From an uncultured Alphaproteobacteria bacterium (lineage in GTDB: Bacteria; Pseudomonadota; Alphaproteobacteria; Methylaequorales; Methylaequoraceae), in assembly GCA_902595755.1 (NCBI GenBank), contig CACJRF010000005.1, positions 30,961 to 94,960 of the forward strand: a stretch of 64,000 nucleotides of DNA, written 5' to 3'. Positions 9,389 through 19,259 of the stretch are shown here, piece by piece. Position numbers and translations under genes: made by a program. Below the pieces are notes generated by a model. The model saw only the letters and a list, made by a program, of their open reading frames with translations. It was not told the DNA's origin and did not search any database. How positions within the stretch are numbered: position 1 is the first letter of the stretch; each line of letters begins with the position of its first letter.

Positions 9389-9851
9389 TTTTAAACTCAC
9401 CAGATTTTCCACCACTTTTGTATCGAAGCTTTAAATCATTTATAATAATTGCCTTATCAATTGCCTTACACATATCATAAATAGTAAGACTTGCAATAGC
9501 AGAGGCTATCAGTGCTTCAATTTCAACTCCAGTTTTACCATTACTTTTAACTTTGACATGAACAAGAATTATTGACTTTTTTTTATTTATCTCAAAATCG
9601 ATACTTATAGTGTTAAGATCGATATTATGACAAAGTGGAATCAATTCTGATGTTTTTTTAGCAGCAAGAATGCCAGCACATCGTGCTGTATTGAAAATTT
9701 CACCTTTTTCACTTCCAAGCTCAATGATTTTTTTAAAAGAATTTTTTTTAAACTTAATTTCATTTGTAGCCTCTGCAATTCTTGAGGTAATTTTCTTTGA
9801 AGATATATCTACCATATTTATTTTTTTATTCTTAAGGTGTGAAAATTTCAT
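9375..9851 (-). CDS. moaC: Cyclic pyranopterin monophosphate synthase MoaC
   Basis: 158 residues, full length. It turns the MoaA product (3',8-cyclo-GTP) into cyclic pyranopterin monophosphate, the first stable molybdenum cofactor intermediate. Diagnostic features: the FSHLKNKKINMVDIS start, KKTSELIPLCHNIDL with the catalytic-region residues, GVEIEALIASAIASLTIYDM, and the C-terminal KSGGKSG. Its ATG overlaps the trpC stop by 4 bp and its end overlaps moeA, so all three are in one transcript. Confidence 0.97.
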   Translation of the reverse strand: MKFSHLKNKKINMVDISSKKITSRIAEATNEIKFKKNSFKKIIELGSEKGEIFNTARCAGILAAKKTSELIPLCHNIDLNTISIDFEINKKKSIILVHVKVKSNGKTGVEIEALIASAIASLTIYDMCKAIDKAIIINDLKLRYKSGGKSGEFKNDNV

Positions 9852-10615
9852 TTGTTTATTAAATACTTTGTTTCTTTATATATATTCTTTGATTTCATTA
9901 AACTCTCACCAACTAAAAAAGCATCTGCACCAAAATTTGAGTACTCTTTAATTTCTTCATTGCTTGAGATTCCACTTTCACAAATTTTAATAATATTGTC
10001 TGGAATTTTTGGGGACAGTTTTTTGAAAGTCCTGAGATCAATTTTTAAAGTTTTTAAATTTCTATTATTAATACCTATACACTCAACATCAAGTTTTAAA
10101 GCTTTATGTAGTTCCTTTTCATTATGAACCTCAGTAATAACGCTCATTCCAAGTTTTTTCGCAATCATGTAAAAAGATTTTAATTTATCGTCATCCAAAG
10201 CAGCAACTATTAGAAGTACACAATCAGCTTCATTATTAAAACTTTCATATATTTGCCATTCGTCAATTATAAAATCCTTTCTGAGAATAGGAATCTTCAC
10301 AGAATTCTTTACTTTTTTTAGGATCCCCAAACTCCCGTCAAAAAAATTTTTTTCTGTTAAGACAGATATACATCTTGCACCTGCTTTTTCATACTGTTTA
10401 GCGATAAATTCAGGGTCAAAATCATCTCTAATAACACCTTTACTTGGTGAAGATTTTTTTATTTCAGTAATCAAATTAAAATTTTTATGATTTTTCTTTC
10501 TAATATCTTTAAAAAAATTTCTTACGGAGGTTTTTCTTGCCATTTTTTTATTAAGTTTTTTTAAAATATTTATTTCTTTTTGCTTTTCAAGACATATTTT
10601 TTTTAAAATATCCAT
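9848..10615 (-). CDS. trpC: Indole-3-glycerol phosphate synthase
   Basis: 255 residues, a single TIM-barrel protein without a fused TrpF. Converts CdRP to indole-3-glycerol phosphate. Motifs in order: ITEIKKSSPSKG near residue 50 (catalytic Lys), LRKDFI near 110, ITEVHNEKEL, IGINNRNL near 180 and CESGI followed by FLVGESLM at the C-terminus. Sits 2 bp after trpD and overlaps moaC by 4 bp, the trpD-trpC-moaC-moeA-lexA order known from many alphaproteobacteria. Confidence 0.97.
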   Translation of the reverse strand: MDILKKICLEKQKEINILKKLNKKMARKTSVRNFFKDIRKKNHKNFNLITEIKKSSPSKGVIRDDFDPEFIAKQYEKAGARCISVLTEKNFFDGSLGILKKVKNSVKIPILRKDFIIDEWQIYESFNNEADCVLLIVAALDDDKLKSFYMIAKKLGMSVITEVHNEKELHKALKLDVECIGINNRNLKTLKIDLRTFKKLSPKIPDNIIKICESGISSNEEIKEYSNFGADAFLVGESLMKSKNIYKETKYLINK

Positions 10616-10617
10616 AG

Positions 10618-11628
10618 CTAACCTTTTATTAAGGCGTTTAATTTTTTAATAACTACTCCATTATTAATATTATAATTAACCATTTCAATTCCTTCATGAA
10701 TATTTTTTGCTTTATCAGAAATTAAGAGTCCAGCAGCTGAGTTAAGTACTACATTATCTCTTATCGGGCTTGTTTCACCTTCAAATACCTTTTTCATTAA
10801 AAATGCATTTTCATTTGCATTTCCTCCTCTAAGATCATCTTCTGAGCATTTTTTAAAACCAAATTTTAAAGGGTCAAGAATTTTAACTTTGGATATACCT
10901 TTTTTGGTTACTTCAATAAATTTATTTTTTGATAGCGTTGTCAATTCATCATATCCATTAGTATTGTAAACAACCCATGCTTTTTTTACTTTTAGATCTT
11001 TCAAACATTTTGAATGAGTTTTAAGATTCTTTTCATCACTTACACCAATTATCTGGAATGAAGGGTTTGTTGGATTTAATAAAGGACCAAGTAAGTTAAA
11101 GATTGTTCTAAAAAATAGTGATTTTCTAATTTGAGAAACTTCTGCTAAAATCGGGTGAAAAAATGGTGCAAATAAAAAACAAATGCCATGTTTTTCAAAG
11201 AAACGTTGAACTTTTAATGGATTATCAAAAAGTTTGATTCCTAATGATTCTAAAACATCAAAACTTCCTGACTTCGATGTAACAGATCTATTTCCATGTT
11301 TTACAATTTTAACATCAAACGATGAAAGAACTATTGATGTGGCTGTAGAAAAATTAAAACTATTTTTATTATCACCTCCAGTTCCACAGGTATCCATGAT
11401 ATCACCATTAATACATATTTTAGCCGCTTTGTTTTTTAAATAATAAACAAAGGATTTAATCTCCTCATACGACTCTCCTTTAACAAATAAAAGAGTAAGG
11501 ATACTTGATAAACAAATATCATCTATTTCTTTTTTAAAAATTTTTTTTACTAACAAATCACTTTCAAAGTGATTTAAATCCATTGATTTAATTAATTTTC
11601 GTAATATAGAATTGATTTTTTTTGACAT
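10618..11628 (-). CDS. trpD: Anthranilate phosphoribosyltransferase
   Basis: 336 residues, stand-alone TrpD. Transfers the phosphoribosyl group of PRPP to anthranilate. DTCGTGGDNKNSFNFSTATS near residue 80 is the PRPP/metal-binding glycine loop, and KHGNRSVTSKSGSFDVLE near 110 is the anthranilate site. The helical N-terminal domain starts with a typical MSKKINSILRKL. It lies 27 bp after trpG in the same operon. trpF, trpB and trpA, needed to complete the pathway, are not in the window. Confidence 0.97.
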   Translation of the reverse strand: MSKKINSILRKLIKSMDLNHFESDLLVKKIFKKEIDDICLSSILTLLFVKGESYEEIKSFVYYLKNKAAKICINGDIMDTCGTGGDNKNSFNFSTATSIVLSSFDVKIVKHGNRSVTSKSGSFDVLESLGIKLFDNPLKVQRFFEKHGICFLFAPFFHPILAEVSQIRKSLFFRTIFNLLGPLLNPTNPSFQIIGVSDEKNLKTHSKCLKDLKVKKAWVVYNTNGYDELTTLSKNKFIEVTKKGISKVKILDPLKFGFKKCSEDDLRGGNANENAFLMKKVFEGETSPIRDNVVLNSAAGLLISDKAKNIHEGIEMVNYNINNGVVIKKLNALIKG

Positions 11629-11655
11629 TCTTTATTATATTATTAGATATAAGAA

Positions 11656-12231
11656 CTATACACAATTTATGAAATTTTTTACAATTTTGTGACCATATTC
11701 AGTTGCGATACTCTCTGGATGAAATTGCACACCATAAAATGGAAGTCTAACATGTTGAATACCCATAATCACTCCATCTTCAGTTTTTGCAGTTATATTT
11801 AGATTTTTAGATATTGATTTTTTATCTATTATAAGAGAATGATACCTTGTTGCTTTAAAAGGGCTTTTAAGATCATTAAATAAACCTAAATTATTATGAT
11901 GAATTAAACTTACTTTACCATGAACAGGTTTTCCACTTTGTATTATTTTAGAATTAAAAGCTTGGGCAATTGCTTGATGACCTAAACAAACTCCAAGTGT
12001 AGGTATTGGACTTTTAAGTTCCGAGTTTTTTTTAATTAATTCAAGGCATATTCCAGCATTATTTGGACTACTTGGGCCTGGAGAAATTACAAAATATTTT
12101 GGATTCTCTCTAATTAAGAAATCTGAGTTTATTTCATCATTTCTATAAACTTTAACTTTTTCACCCATTTCTTGGAAGTAATGTACAAGATTGTAAGTAA
12201 AACTATCGTAATTATCTATTAGTATTATCAT
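11656..12231 (-). CDS. trpG: Anthranilate synthase component II (glutamine amidotransferase)
   Basis: 191 residues, class I glutamine amidotransferase. It releases ammonia from glutamine for TrpE. The N-terminal DNYDSFTYNLVHYFQ is characteristic of TrpG/PabA. The catalytic triad is Cys82 in GVCLGHQ with His and Glu in VQFHPES near residue 173. Its ATG follows directly on the trpE stop. It could also serve PabB if that enzyme is encoded elsewhere, as PabA and TrpG are often shared; the adjacency to trpE makes the tryptophan role primary. Confidence 0.95.
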   Translation of the reverse strand: MIILIDNYDSFTYNLVHYFQEMGEKVKVYRNDEINSDFLIRENPKYFVISPGPSSPNNAGICLELIKKNSELKSPIPTLGVCLGHQAIAQAFNSKIIQSGKPVHGKVSLIHHNNLGLFNDLKSPFKATRYHSLIIDKKSISKNLNITAKTEDGVIMGIQHVRLPFYGVQFHPESIATEYGHKIVKNFINCV

Positions 12232-13734
12232 CTATTCAAATTTTTTTGCATATTGTGTTGCTGCTAATAATGCTAATGCTTTATTCTCAGTTTCTTTATA
12301 TTCGTTTTTAACGTTACTATCAGCAACAATACCGGCACCTGCTTGAACATAAATATTTTTTTCTTTTATTAAAGCAGTTCGTAAAGCTATACAAGTATCA
12401 ATATTTCCATTTGCAGAAATATAACCTACTGAACCTGCATATACATTTCTTCTGTTTTTCTCTAATTCTTCAATTATTTCAATTGCTCTTATCTTGGGAG
12501 CTCCTGTAACTGTCCCAGCTGGAAAACCACTAAATAAAACATCAGTACTATTTTTACCTTTCATTAATTTTCCAACTATATTAGATACTATGTGCATAAC
12601 ATGCGAAAAAAATTCAACATACATTTTGTCTGTGACTTTTACTGTCCCTGCTTGTGATACTCTACTGATATCATTTCTTCCTAAATCTAAAAGCATAAGA
12701 TGTTCTGACAACTCTTTAGGGTCATTGATTAACTCATTTTTTAATTTTTCATCTTCATTTTTATTTTTACCTCTTTTCCTTGTTCCAGCAATTGGTCGAA
12801 TTGTTACGTCCTTACCTTCAAGCTTGACTAAAATTTCAGGACTTGAGCCAACAATTGAAAAGTTTTTGAAATCCATAAAAAATAAATAAGGTGATGGATT
12901 TAGATATCTTAATGATCTATAGATAGATATTGGTGAGACATTAATTTTTTTTTTGAAAACCCGAGATAAAACAACTTGAAATATTTCTCCTTCATAAATG
13001 TATTTTTTTGCTTTATTTACCATTACCCTAAATTCTTCATAGGTAGTACAAGATTTTACATTTTCAAAAATATTTGAACTTTTATTTATTTTTTTTTCGA
13101 CGAAATATTTCTTTTTAATTGGTTGGCATATAGTTTTTTTAATATCATAAATTGCCTTTTTTACTTTTTTAAATTTATTTGATGCGTTATTTTTTTTATC
13201 TTTTGTTACAAGTTGAGAAATCATAATCTTGTCGTTTACATTATCAAAAACTAATGTTATTGATGGTCTTAAAAAGATTGAGTCAGGTAAATTTAATGAA
13301 TTTTTTTTGTTAAGTTCTACATTTTCGAAAAACTTTATCATTTCATAACCCATATACCCAAAAATACCTGATGAAATTGAGGGAAGTTGCTCTGGTAATT
13401 TAATTTTGTTATTTTTTATAAAACTTGACAAACTTTGTAGGGGTTCTTTTTTATCAATTGCTTGTTTTTTTGATCTTACCAGATTAGTGATTAAACATTT
13501 ATTATTTTTACACTCCCAAATAAGGTCTGGTCTTATTCCTATAACAGAGAATCTTCCTTTTTGGCTTCCTTTCTCAACAGACTCGAATAAAAAAACGTAC
13601 TTCTCTTTTTGAAGTTGAATAAGGATTGAAACTGGTGTGTGGATATCTGCAGAGAATGAGTGAAATAGAATTTGAGTCTTTCCTGAAAGATAGTTTTTCT
13701 CAAATAACTTTAAGTCAGGTTCTTCGATGTTCAT
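12232..13734 (-). CDS. trpE: Anthranilate synthase component I
   Basis: 500 residues. Makes anthranilate from chorismate and ammonia, the committed step to tryptophan. The chorismate-binding domain carries PIAGTRKRG, LLDLGRNDISRVS, GFPAGTVTGAPKIRA and QAGAGIVADS. The N-terminal LFESVEKGSQKGRFSVIG includes the LLES-type element involved in tryptophan feedback inhibition. Only 1 bp separates it from ppiD upstream, so there is no room for a leader peptide or attenuator in front of trpE. Confidence 0.96.
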   Translation of the reverse strand: MNIEEPDLKLFEKNYLSGKTQILFHSFSADIHTPVSILIQLQKEKYVFLFESVEKGSQKGRFSVIGIRPDLIWECKNNKCLITNLVRSKKQAIDKKEPLQSLSSFIKNNKIKLPEQLPSISSGIFGYMGYEMIKFFENVELNKKNSLNLPDSIFLRPSITLVFDNVNDKIMISQLVTKDKKNNASNKFKKVKKAIYDIKKTICQPIKKKYFVEKKINKSSNIFENVKSCTTYEEFRVMVNKAKKYIYEGEIFQVVLSRVFKKKINVSPISIYRSLRYLNPSPYLFFMDFKNFSIVGSSPEILVKLEGKDVTIRPIAGTRKRGKNKNEDEKLKNELINDPKELSEHLMLLDLGRNDISRVSQAGTVKVTDKMYVEFFSHVMHIVSNIVGKLMKGKNSTDVLFSGFPAGTVTGAPKIRAIEIIEELEKNRRNVYAGSVGYISANGNIDTCIALRTALIKEKNIYVQAGAGIVADSNVKNEYKETENKALALLAATQYAKKFE

Positions 13735-13735
13735 T

Positions 13736-15622
13736 TTAATTTAATTGGTCAATTACATCATCATTAATTGTAATTTTATATTTTTTCCTTAATGCTTCGG
13801 AAAATTGGGCTAGTAAATCTATTGTCAAATCATCTTTTAGTTTTGTTTCAAACTCCTTAAGCTCTGACTTATCATTTACTAAATCATTTTTTATTTCTGC
13901 AGTTTGAGCAATAATGATTTCTGTTTGTCCCCTTTTAACGTAGTTAACATCTTTAATTTTTGATTCAAATATTTTACTTATGAGTTGAATTGGAAGAACA
14001 CTACTATCTGGCAATATCCTTGAAAAAGGTTGTACCCCTTTTATTTCTAAATTTAGCCTTTTTGCTTTATCAGTAAATGATATTTTTTTTGATTCAACTT
14101 CTTCTTTAATTTTACTGGCCTTTTTTAGCGCTTTTTCAGTTTGCTTATTTAAGCTAATTCTTTCTAAAATTTTATTTTTTGATTCCTCAAAACTCAACTG
14201 TTTGGGAGGGATAATTTCTGTAACTAAACTTATTGCTAAACCTTCGTCACCATCTGTATCTATTATATTACCCTCTTCATTAAGTTTTTGATTGAAAATT
14301 GTTCTTAATATTCTTTCATCTTTAAACTTTCCTTTTTTTTTATCTTCAAACTCACCATTTCTTTTAATTAAATTACTTTTCAATATTTTTACCTCAAGAA
14401 TTTTTGAAATTTCATCAAAAGTACTTCCTGATGCCAAGAGATCTTCAAGTTCGTCTTGAAGGTCATAAACTGCATCTTTACCTTTTTCAAAAAGAATTTC
14501 GTTTCTAAACTTATCTTTTACTTCTTCAAACTTCACTTCTTTTCTTTCTTTAATTTTAGAAACATAAATGATGTGCCATCCAAAACCACTTTGAAGAGGT
14601 GGAGAAATTTCACCTTCCTTAAGATTAAAAATATCATCAACAATTTCTTCAGGAAGTTCACTTTTAGTATTCCATCCTAAATTAATATCCTCATTAACTA
14701 AACCTAGATCTTTTTTTGCAATAGCCTCAAAATTCTTGGGATTGATCTTATTTGATATACTTTTAGCTTTCTGATCATTATCAACTAAAACTTGATATAA
14801 GAATCTTTCTTCTGGCTCTATCAGAGCTTCTTTTCTCTCTTCATATAGTAGTTCTACTTCATCACTAGTAACTGTAGATTTTTTTGCGTATTCCTTTGCA
14901 TCCAATAATAGTGTTTCTGCATTTCTCAGTTCCTCTGACATAAAATCAGCTTTATTGGCATTATAAAATTCTATTAGTTCTTGATCATCAAATTTGCTAA
15001 CTTTTTCGTCTTTTATATTAAGGACAAAATAATCAACCGATCTCTCTTGAAGGTTGTACTCTCCTAATTTATTTAACATGATTTGAGGAATTGTTAGACT
15101 TGAACGAATTGTTTCAACCATTTGCTCTCTAGCAAGATCTTGTCTAGTCCCTTCAACATATGTATCCTCTGAATAACCAGACTCAGAAATCAATTGTCTA
15201 AATTGAAGCTCACTAAATTGTCCTAGATCATCTTTGAAAGCATCATCCTTAAGGATCTTATCTCTAACATTTATATCGCTTACTGATAAACCAAGTTCTA
15301 GAGCTTCATTATTAAATAGTGCTCTATTTACCAAGGAACTTAAAGCCCTATCTACATACCCAAATTCTCTAGATTTTTGAATATCTAGTGACGAGCCTAA
15401 AAGTTTTCTTATTTCCTCAGTTTGTCTAGAATATAACGAATAAAACTCTTTAGCTGAAATATCTAATTTTCCAACTGTAGCAACTGTAGATTGTTTTTTC
15501 CCAACACCAACCAAATCTTCAGTTCCCCACATACCAAAACTGATAATAAGTATTGTTAATAGACTACCAAAAATAATTTTAAGTATTGAGTTTTTTGAAC
15601 TGTTTCTTAAAGTTGTAAGCAT
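13736..15622 (-). CDS. ppiD: Membrane-anchored periplasmic peptidyl-prolyl isomerase (PpiD/SurA-type)
   Basis: 628 residues, the PpiD length. Residues 13-33 form one membrane anchor (IIFGSLLTILIISFGMWG), so the rest is expected in the periplasm. SurA-like N-terminal helices follow, then a parvulin (PpiC) domain at about 255-355 with LGWNTKSELPEEIVDDIF and FGWHIIYVSKIKE. It helps fold proteins leaving the Sec translocon. Divergent from tpiA with only 24 bp between start codons. It heads the long minus-strand run and is probably co-transcribed with trpE, a neighbour also in other alphaproteobacteria. Confidence 0.9.
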   Translation of the reverse strand: MLTTLRNSSKNSILKIIFGSLLTILIISFGMWGTEDLVGVGKKQSTVATVGKLDISAKEFYSLYSRQTEEIRKLLGSSLDIQKSREFGYVDRALSSLVNRALFNNEALELGLSVSDINVRDKILKDDAFKDDLGQFSELQFRQLISESGYSEDTYVEGTRQDLAREQMVETIRSSLTIPQIMLNKLGEYNLQERSVDYFVLNIKDEKVSKFDDQELIEFYNANKADFMSEELRNAETLLLDAKEYAKKSTVTSDEVELLYEERKEALIEPEERFLYQVLVDNDQKAKSISNKINPKNFEAIAKKDLGLVNEDINLGWNTKSELPEEIVDDIFNLKEGEISPPLQSGFGWHIIYVSKIKERKEVKFEEVKDKFRNEILFEKGKDAVYDLQDELEDLLASGSTFDEISKILEVKILKSNLIKRNGEFEDKKKGKFKDERILRTIFNQKLNEEGNIIDTDGDEGLAISLVTEIIPPKQLSFEESKNKILERISLNKQTEKALKKASKIKEEVESKKISFTDKAKRLNLEIKGVQPFSRILPDSSVLPIQLISKIFESKIKDVNYVKRGQTEIIIAQTAEIKNDLVNDKSELKEFETKLKDDLTIDLLAQFSEALRKKYKITINDDVIDQLN

Positions 15623-15646
15623 AATAAATTTTTATTTATAAATTTT

Positions 15647-16381
15647 ATGACACACAATACATTAATTGTTTCAAATTGGAAGATGAATTTTAACTTTATT
15701 CAAGCCAAAAATCTAGTTACTAATTTAAAAAAAATTAAATATAATAAATTAAAATTATCAAATGTTATTTGCCCTCAATTTTTATTACTTCCAACTTTAA
15801 ACGAAGTATTACATAAAAGTGATTTAATTTTAGGAGCTCAGGATTTACACTTTGATATAAATGGAGCTTATACTGGGGATACAAGTATTGAGTTGATAAA
15901 AGATTATAATTGTAAATATTCAATTGTTGGTCACTCAGAAAGAAGAGCTTTACACAATGAAAGTAACATAATGATAAAAAAAAAAGTTAAGTTATGTTTG
16001 GATAATTTTATTATTCCTATTTTATGTGTTGGGGAATCCATTGAACAAAGAAAAAAAAATACTTATAAGGATTTTATATTAAAACAATTAACAGAATGTA
16101 TTCAAAAGATTAAGTGTCCAGAATTAGTTATTGCTTATGAGCCTATTTGGTCTATTGGAACTGGAATAATTCCAAAAGTTGAAGATATTATTGAAGTATC
16201 TGAATTAATTTTTTCTTTTTTAAAAAAAGAAAAAATTGATAAATTTCAAATTCTATATGGAGGTTCTGTAAATTCATCAAATTTCAGAGAAATTAATTCG
16301 ATAGACAAAATTAATGGTGCTTTGATTGGTGGAGCAAGCTTAAAAATTGATGAAATGAAGAAAATTCTCACAAGTTGTTGA
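15647..16381 (+). CDS. tpiA: Triosephosphate isomerase
   Basis: 244 residues, one TIM barrel. Interconverts dihydroxyacetone phosphate and glyceraldehyde 3-phosphate. Catalytic residues visible: Asn10 and Lys12 in SNWKMNF, His96 in IVGHSERR and Glu165 in AYEPIWSIGTG; YGGSV near the C-terminus binds phosphate. Followed by secG after 30 bp, the conserved tpiA-secG-pyrG order. Promoter elements must lie in the 24-bp gap to ppiD or inside its coding start. Confidence 0.97.
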   Translation: MTHNTLIVSNWKMNFNFIQAKNLVTNLKKIKYNKLKLSNVICPQFLLLPTLNEVLHKSDLILGAQDLHFDINGAYTGDTSIELIKDYNCKYSIVGHSERRALHNESNIMIKKKVKLCLDNFIIPILCVGESIEQRKKNTYKDFILKQLTECIQKIKCPELVIAYEPIWSIGTGIIPKVEDIIEVSELIFSFLKKEKIDKFQILYGGSVNSSNFREINSIDKINGALIGGASLKIDEMKKILTSC

Positions 16382-16411
16382 TTTTTTAATTTTTTTTAAT
16401 ATTGTAAGTTT

Positions 16412-16765
16412 ATGTTGGCTATAGTTTTATCCATCCATGTATTGATTTGTATTTTCCTGATCGTTTTTATATTACTTCAAAAATCAGAGGGCGGGGGCTT
16501 AGGAATTGGACAATCAAACAGTGGTGGTTTAGGTGACTTTTTATCTACAAGAAGTACATCCAATATTTTAACCAAAACAACCTCATTTCTTGCTGTTTGC
16601 TTTTTTCTTACAAGTTTTTCTCTGGTTATAATAGCTAATAAGAATTATAATAAAGAATCTATAATTGACTCAGATGATGATTCTATCATTGATAGACTTG
16701 ATTTGATTCCTGAAGAGTTTGATGTTGAAAAACAAGAAGATAACATTAACGTTCCTGTTGATTAA
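16412..16765 (+). CDS. secG: Preprotein translocase subunit SecG
   Basis: 117 residues. Two transmembrane helices (about 2-22 and 54-73) flank the conserved cytoplasmic loop LLQKSEGGGLGIG...GGLGDFLSTR, which identifies SecG of the SecYEG channel. An acidic tail (DSDDDSIIDRLDLIPEEF and beyond) extends past the second helix; acidic or glycine/alanine-rich tails are variable in the family. Lies between tpiA and pyrG as usual. Confidence 0.93.
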   Translation: MLAIVLSIHVLICIFLIVFILLQKSEGGGLGIGQSNSGGLGDFLSTRSTSNILTKTTSFLAVCFFLTSFSLVIIANKNYNKESIIDSDDDSIIDRLDLIPEEFDVEKQEDNINVPVD

Positions 16766-16792
16766 AAAGCCAACAGCTAGTACTTGCAAAAT

Positions 16793-18424
16793 ATGACAAA
16801 GTTTATCTTTATCACGGGTGGTGTTGTTTCATCGCTTGGAAAAGGTATAGTTTCCTCATCAATCGCTTCATTACTATCACTTTCAAATTTCAAAGTTCGT
16901 GTTAGAAAACTTGATCCATATTTAAACATTGATCCAGGAACTATGAATCCATCACAACACGGAGAAGTTTTTGTTACAGATGATGGGGCCGAAACTGATA
17001 TGGACCTTGGACATTATGAAAGATTTACTGGTATTATAGCTAAAAAAAATGACAACATAACGACAGGAAAAATATATTCAGAAGTTTTAAAAAAAGAGAG
17101 AAAAGGTGATTATCTTGGATCAACGGTACAAGTAATTCCTCATGTAACAGATGAAATAAAGAGTTTTATAAAAAGAGATCTTAAAAAAGAGGATTATGTA
17201 ATTTGTGAGATTGGAGGAACTGTTGGTGATATTGAAAGCCTTCCATTTCTTGAAGCTATAAGACAATTGAGAAATGAACTAGGAAAGAAAGCTACTTATT
17301 TCATTCATTTAACATTAGTTCCTTACCTATCTGCCTCAAATGAATTTAAAACAAAGCCAACCCAACATTCAGTGAAAGAATTGTTAGGTTTAGGTATTCA
17401 GCCAGACCTATTACTATGTAGAACAGAAAAAGCTTTTGGCGATGAAGCTAGAAAAAAAATATCACAATTTTGTAATTTATTATTTGATTCGGTGATAATG
17501 GTTGAAAATGCAAATATTATTTATGAAGTTCCAGTTAAATTGAACTCTCAAGGGATATTAAAACAACTTTATAATCACTTTGGTGTTAAAAAAATCCCCA
17601 AATTAAATCAAAAACCGTGGAAATTATTTATTAACAAATTTAATAATTTAAAAAAAGAGGTTGATGTAACAATAGTTGGTAAGTACACTAATTTATCTGA
17701 ATCATATAAATCACTAAATGAAGCACTATTTCATAGTGGTATTAAAAATAACATAAAAGTTAATGTCAAATGGTTAGATTCTAGACTTTTTGAAGATTAT
17801 AGCAAATCAAAGAAAATTCTTTCAAATACAAATGGAATTCTTGTTCCTGGTGGATTTGGTAAAGATGGAAGTATTGGTAAAGAATACGCAATAAGAGTTG
17901 CTAGAAAAATGAAAATTCCGTTCTTAGGTATCTGTTTTGGTATGCAACTAAGTATCCTAGAGTCTGTGAAATCCCTGAAAGGTTTTGAAAAAGCATCATC
18001 CACTGAGTTTGGAAATACCACTCTACCAATTATTTCTATGCTTCACGAATGGACAAAAGATAAAGAAATTTTAAAACATGATAAACAAAATCTTGGAGGA
18101 AGTATGAGGCTTGGAGCGTATGTGTCGAAATTAAAAAAAAACTCCAAAATTTTTCAAATTTATAGAAAATATGAAATCAAAGAAAGACATAGACACAGAT
18201 ATGAAGTAAATTATAATTTTATTGATATTATTGAAAAAAGTGGAATTTCGGTGACAGGTTTTTCTCCGGATGGTAAATTAGTCGAAATAGTTGAAAGAAT
18301 TGATCATCCATGGTTTATAGGTGTGCAGTTTCATCCTGAACTAAAATCTACACCTTTTAATCCACATCCAATTTTTAACTCTTTTATCGACGCTTTAATA
18401 AAGTTTAAGAATGAAAAAAATTAA
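16793..18424 (+). CDS. pyrG: CTP synthase
   Basis: 543 residues from the ATG at 16793 (MTKFIFITGGVVSSLGKG), preferred to an in-frame TTG at 16784 because family members begin exactly here. Aminates UTP to CTP. The N-terminal amidoligase domain (1 to about 265) has the P-loop GGVVSSLGKG and CEIGGTVGDIESLPF. The C-terminal glutamine amidotransferase domain has VPGGFG, the nucleophile Cys in LGICFGMQ and His/Glu in VQFHPELKS. Overlaps kdsA by 14 bp. No clear Shine-Dalgarno sequence. Confidence 0.97.
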   Translation: MTKFIFITGGVVSSLGKGIVSSSIASLLSLSNFKVRVRKLDPYLNIDPGTMNPSQHGEVFVTDDGAETDMDLGHYERFTGIIAKKNDNITTGKIYSEVLKKERKGDYLGSTVQVIPHVTDEIKSFIKRDLKKEDYVICEIGGTVGDIESLPFLEAIRQLRNELGKKATYFIHLTLVPYLSASNEFKTKPTQHSVKELLGLGIQPDLLLCRTEKAFGDEARKKISQFCNLLFDSVIMVENANIIYEVPVKLNSQGILKQLYNHFGVKKIPKLNQKPWKLFINKFNNLKKEVDVTIVGKYTNLSESYKSLNEALFHSGIKNNIKVNVKWLDSRLFEDYSKSKKILSNTNGILVPGGFGKDGSIGKEYAIRVARKMKIPFLGICFGMQLSILESVKSLKGFEKASSTEFGNTTLPIISMLHEWTKDKEILKHDKQNLGGSMRLGAYVSKLKKNSKIFQIYRKYEIKERHRHRYEVNYNFIDIIEKSGISVTGFSPDGKLVEIVERIDHPWFIGVQFHPELKSTPFNPHPIFNSFIDALIKFKNEKN

Positions 18425-19259
18425 AATTACTAAAGACTTCTCGTTTTCAAACGATTCAGATATAAAATTTATTTTAGGACCATGTCAAATAGAAAGTCTA
18501 TCTCATGCGTTTGATATATGTGAAGAAATAACAAACCTTTCAAAAAAACTAAATTTTAAATTCATTTATAAAAGTTCTTTTGATAAAGCAAATAGAAGTA
18601 GTCATAAGAGTAAGAGGGGTGTTGGAATAAAAAGGGGGCTGAAAATTTTATCAAAAGTAAAAGAAAAATATAATTGTCCTGTTATTTCAGATGTACATGA
18701 AATTAGTCAAATTAAAGAAGCTAAAAAGGTTCTTGATATTATCCAAATTCCTGCTTTTTTATCTAGACAAACCGATCTTTTAGTTGAGGCTGGTAAATCT
18801 GGGGTGCCAGTAAATGTAAAAAAGGGACAGTTTCTTGCTCCATGGGATATGAAAAATGTAATTAGAAAGGTTCATTCCTCTGGCAATAACAAAATTCTTA
18901 TTACTGAAAGAGGTACAAGTTTTGGGTATAATAATTTAGTATCTGACATGCGTTCAATAAAAATAATTAAAGAATTTGGATATCCAATTATATTTGATGC
19001 AACTCATTCCGTTCAACTTCCTGGAGGGATGGGAAATAAATCTGGTGGTCAATCCGAATTTGTAGATACTTTAGCTACTGCATCAACAACAGTAGGAATA
19101 AGTGGAATTTTCATTGAAACTCATGAAAATCCTAAAAAGGCCCCATCAGACGGACCTAATATGATTGCTCTTAAAGATTTAGGAAATTTAATTCACAAAA
19201 TTATACTTTATGATAATTTAACTAAAAGTAAGGTTTTAAAAAATGTCAGAAATTTCTAG
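18411..19259 (+). CDS. kdsA: 3-deoxy-8-phosphooctulonate (Kdo-8-P) synthase
   Basis: 282 residues. Condenses phosphoenolpyruvate and arabinose 5-phosphate for Kdo, the sugar linking lipid A to core. Motifs: ILGPCQIES near residue 20, [40 protein letters not shown] and [12 protein letters not shown]. The Cys in GPCQIES, where metal-independent enzymes have Asn, points to the metal-dependent class (from family knowledge). Overlaps both pyrG (14 bp) and eno (17 bp). Complements the lipid A genes at the left end. Confidence 0.96.
   Translation: MKKIKITKDFSFSNDSDIKFILGPCQIESLSHAFDICEEITNLSKKLNFKFIYKSSFDKANRSSHKSKRGVGIKRGLKILSKVKEKYNCPVISDVHEISQIKEAKKVLDIIQIPAFLSRQTDLLVEAGKSGVPVNVKKGQFLAPWDMKNVIRKVHSSGNNKILITERGTSFGYNNLVSDMRSIKIIKEFGYPIIFDATHSVQLPGGMGNKSGGQSEFVDTLATASTTVGISGIFIETHENPKKAPSDGPNMIALKDLGNLIHKIILYDNLTKSKVLKNVRNF

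Noticed and set aside
9389-9415. Longer start for moeA
   Set aside because: ATG 9388 has a GGTGAG at good spacing and gives the usual MITFDEA beginning.
13700-13740. Trp attenuator or leader peptide before trpE
   Set aside because: ppiD ends 1 bp before trpE, and no tandem Trp codons or hairpin pair were found.
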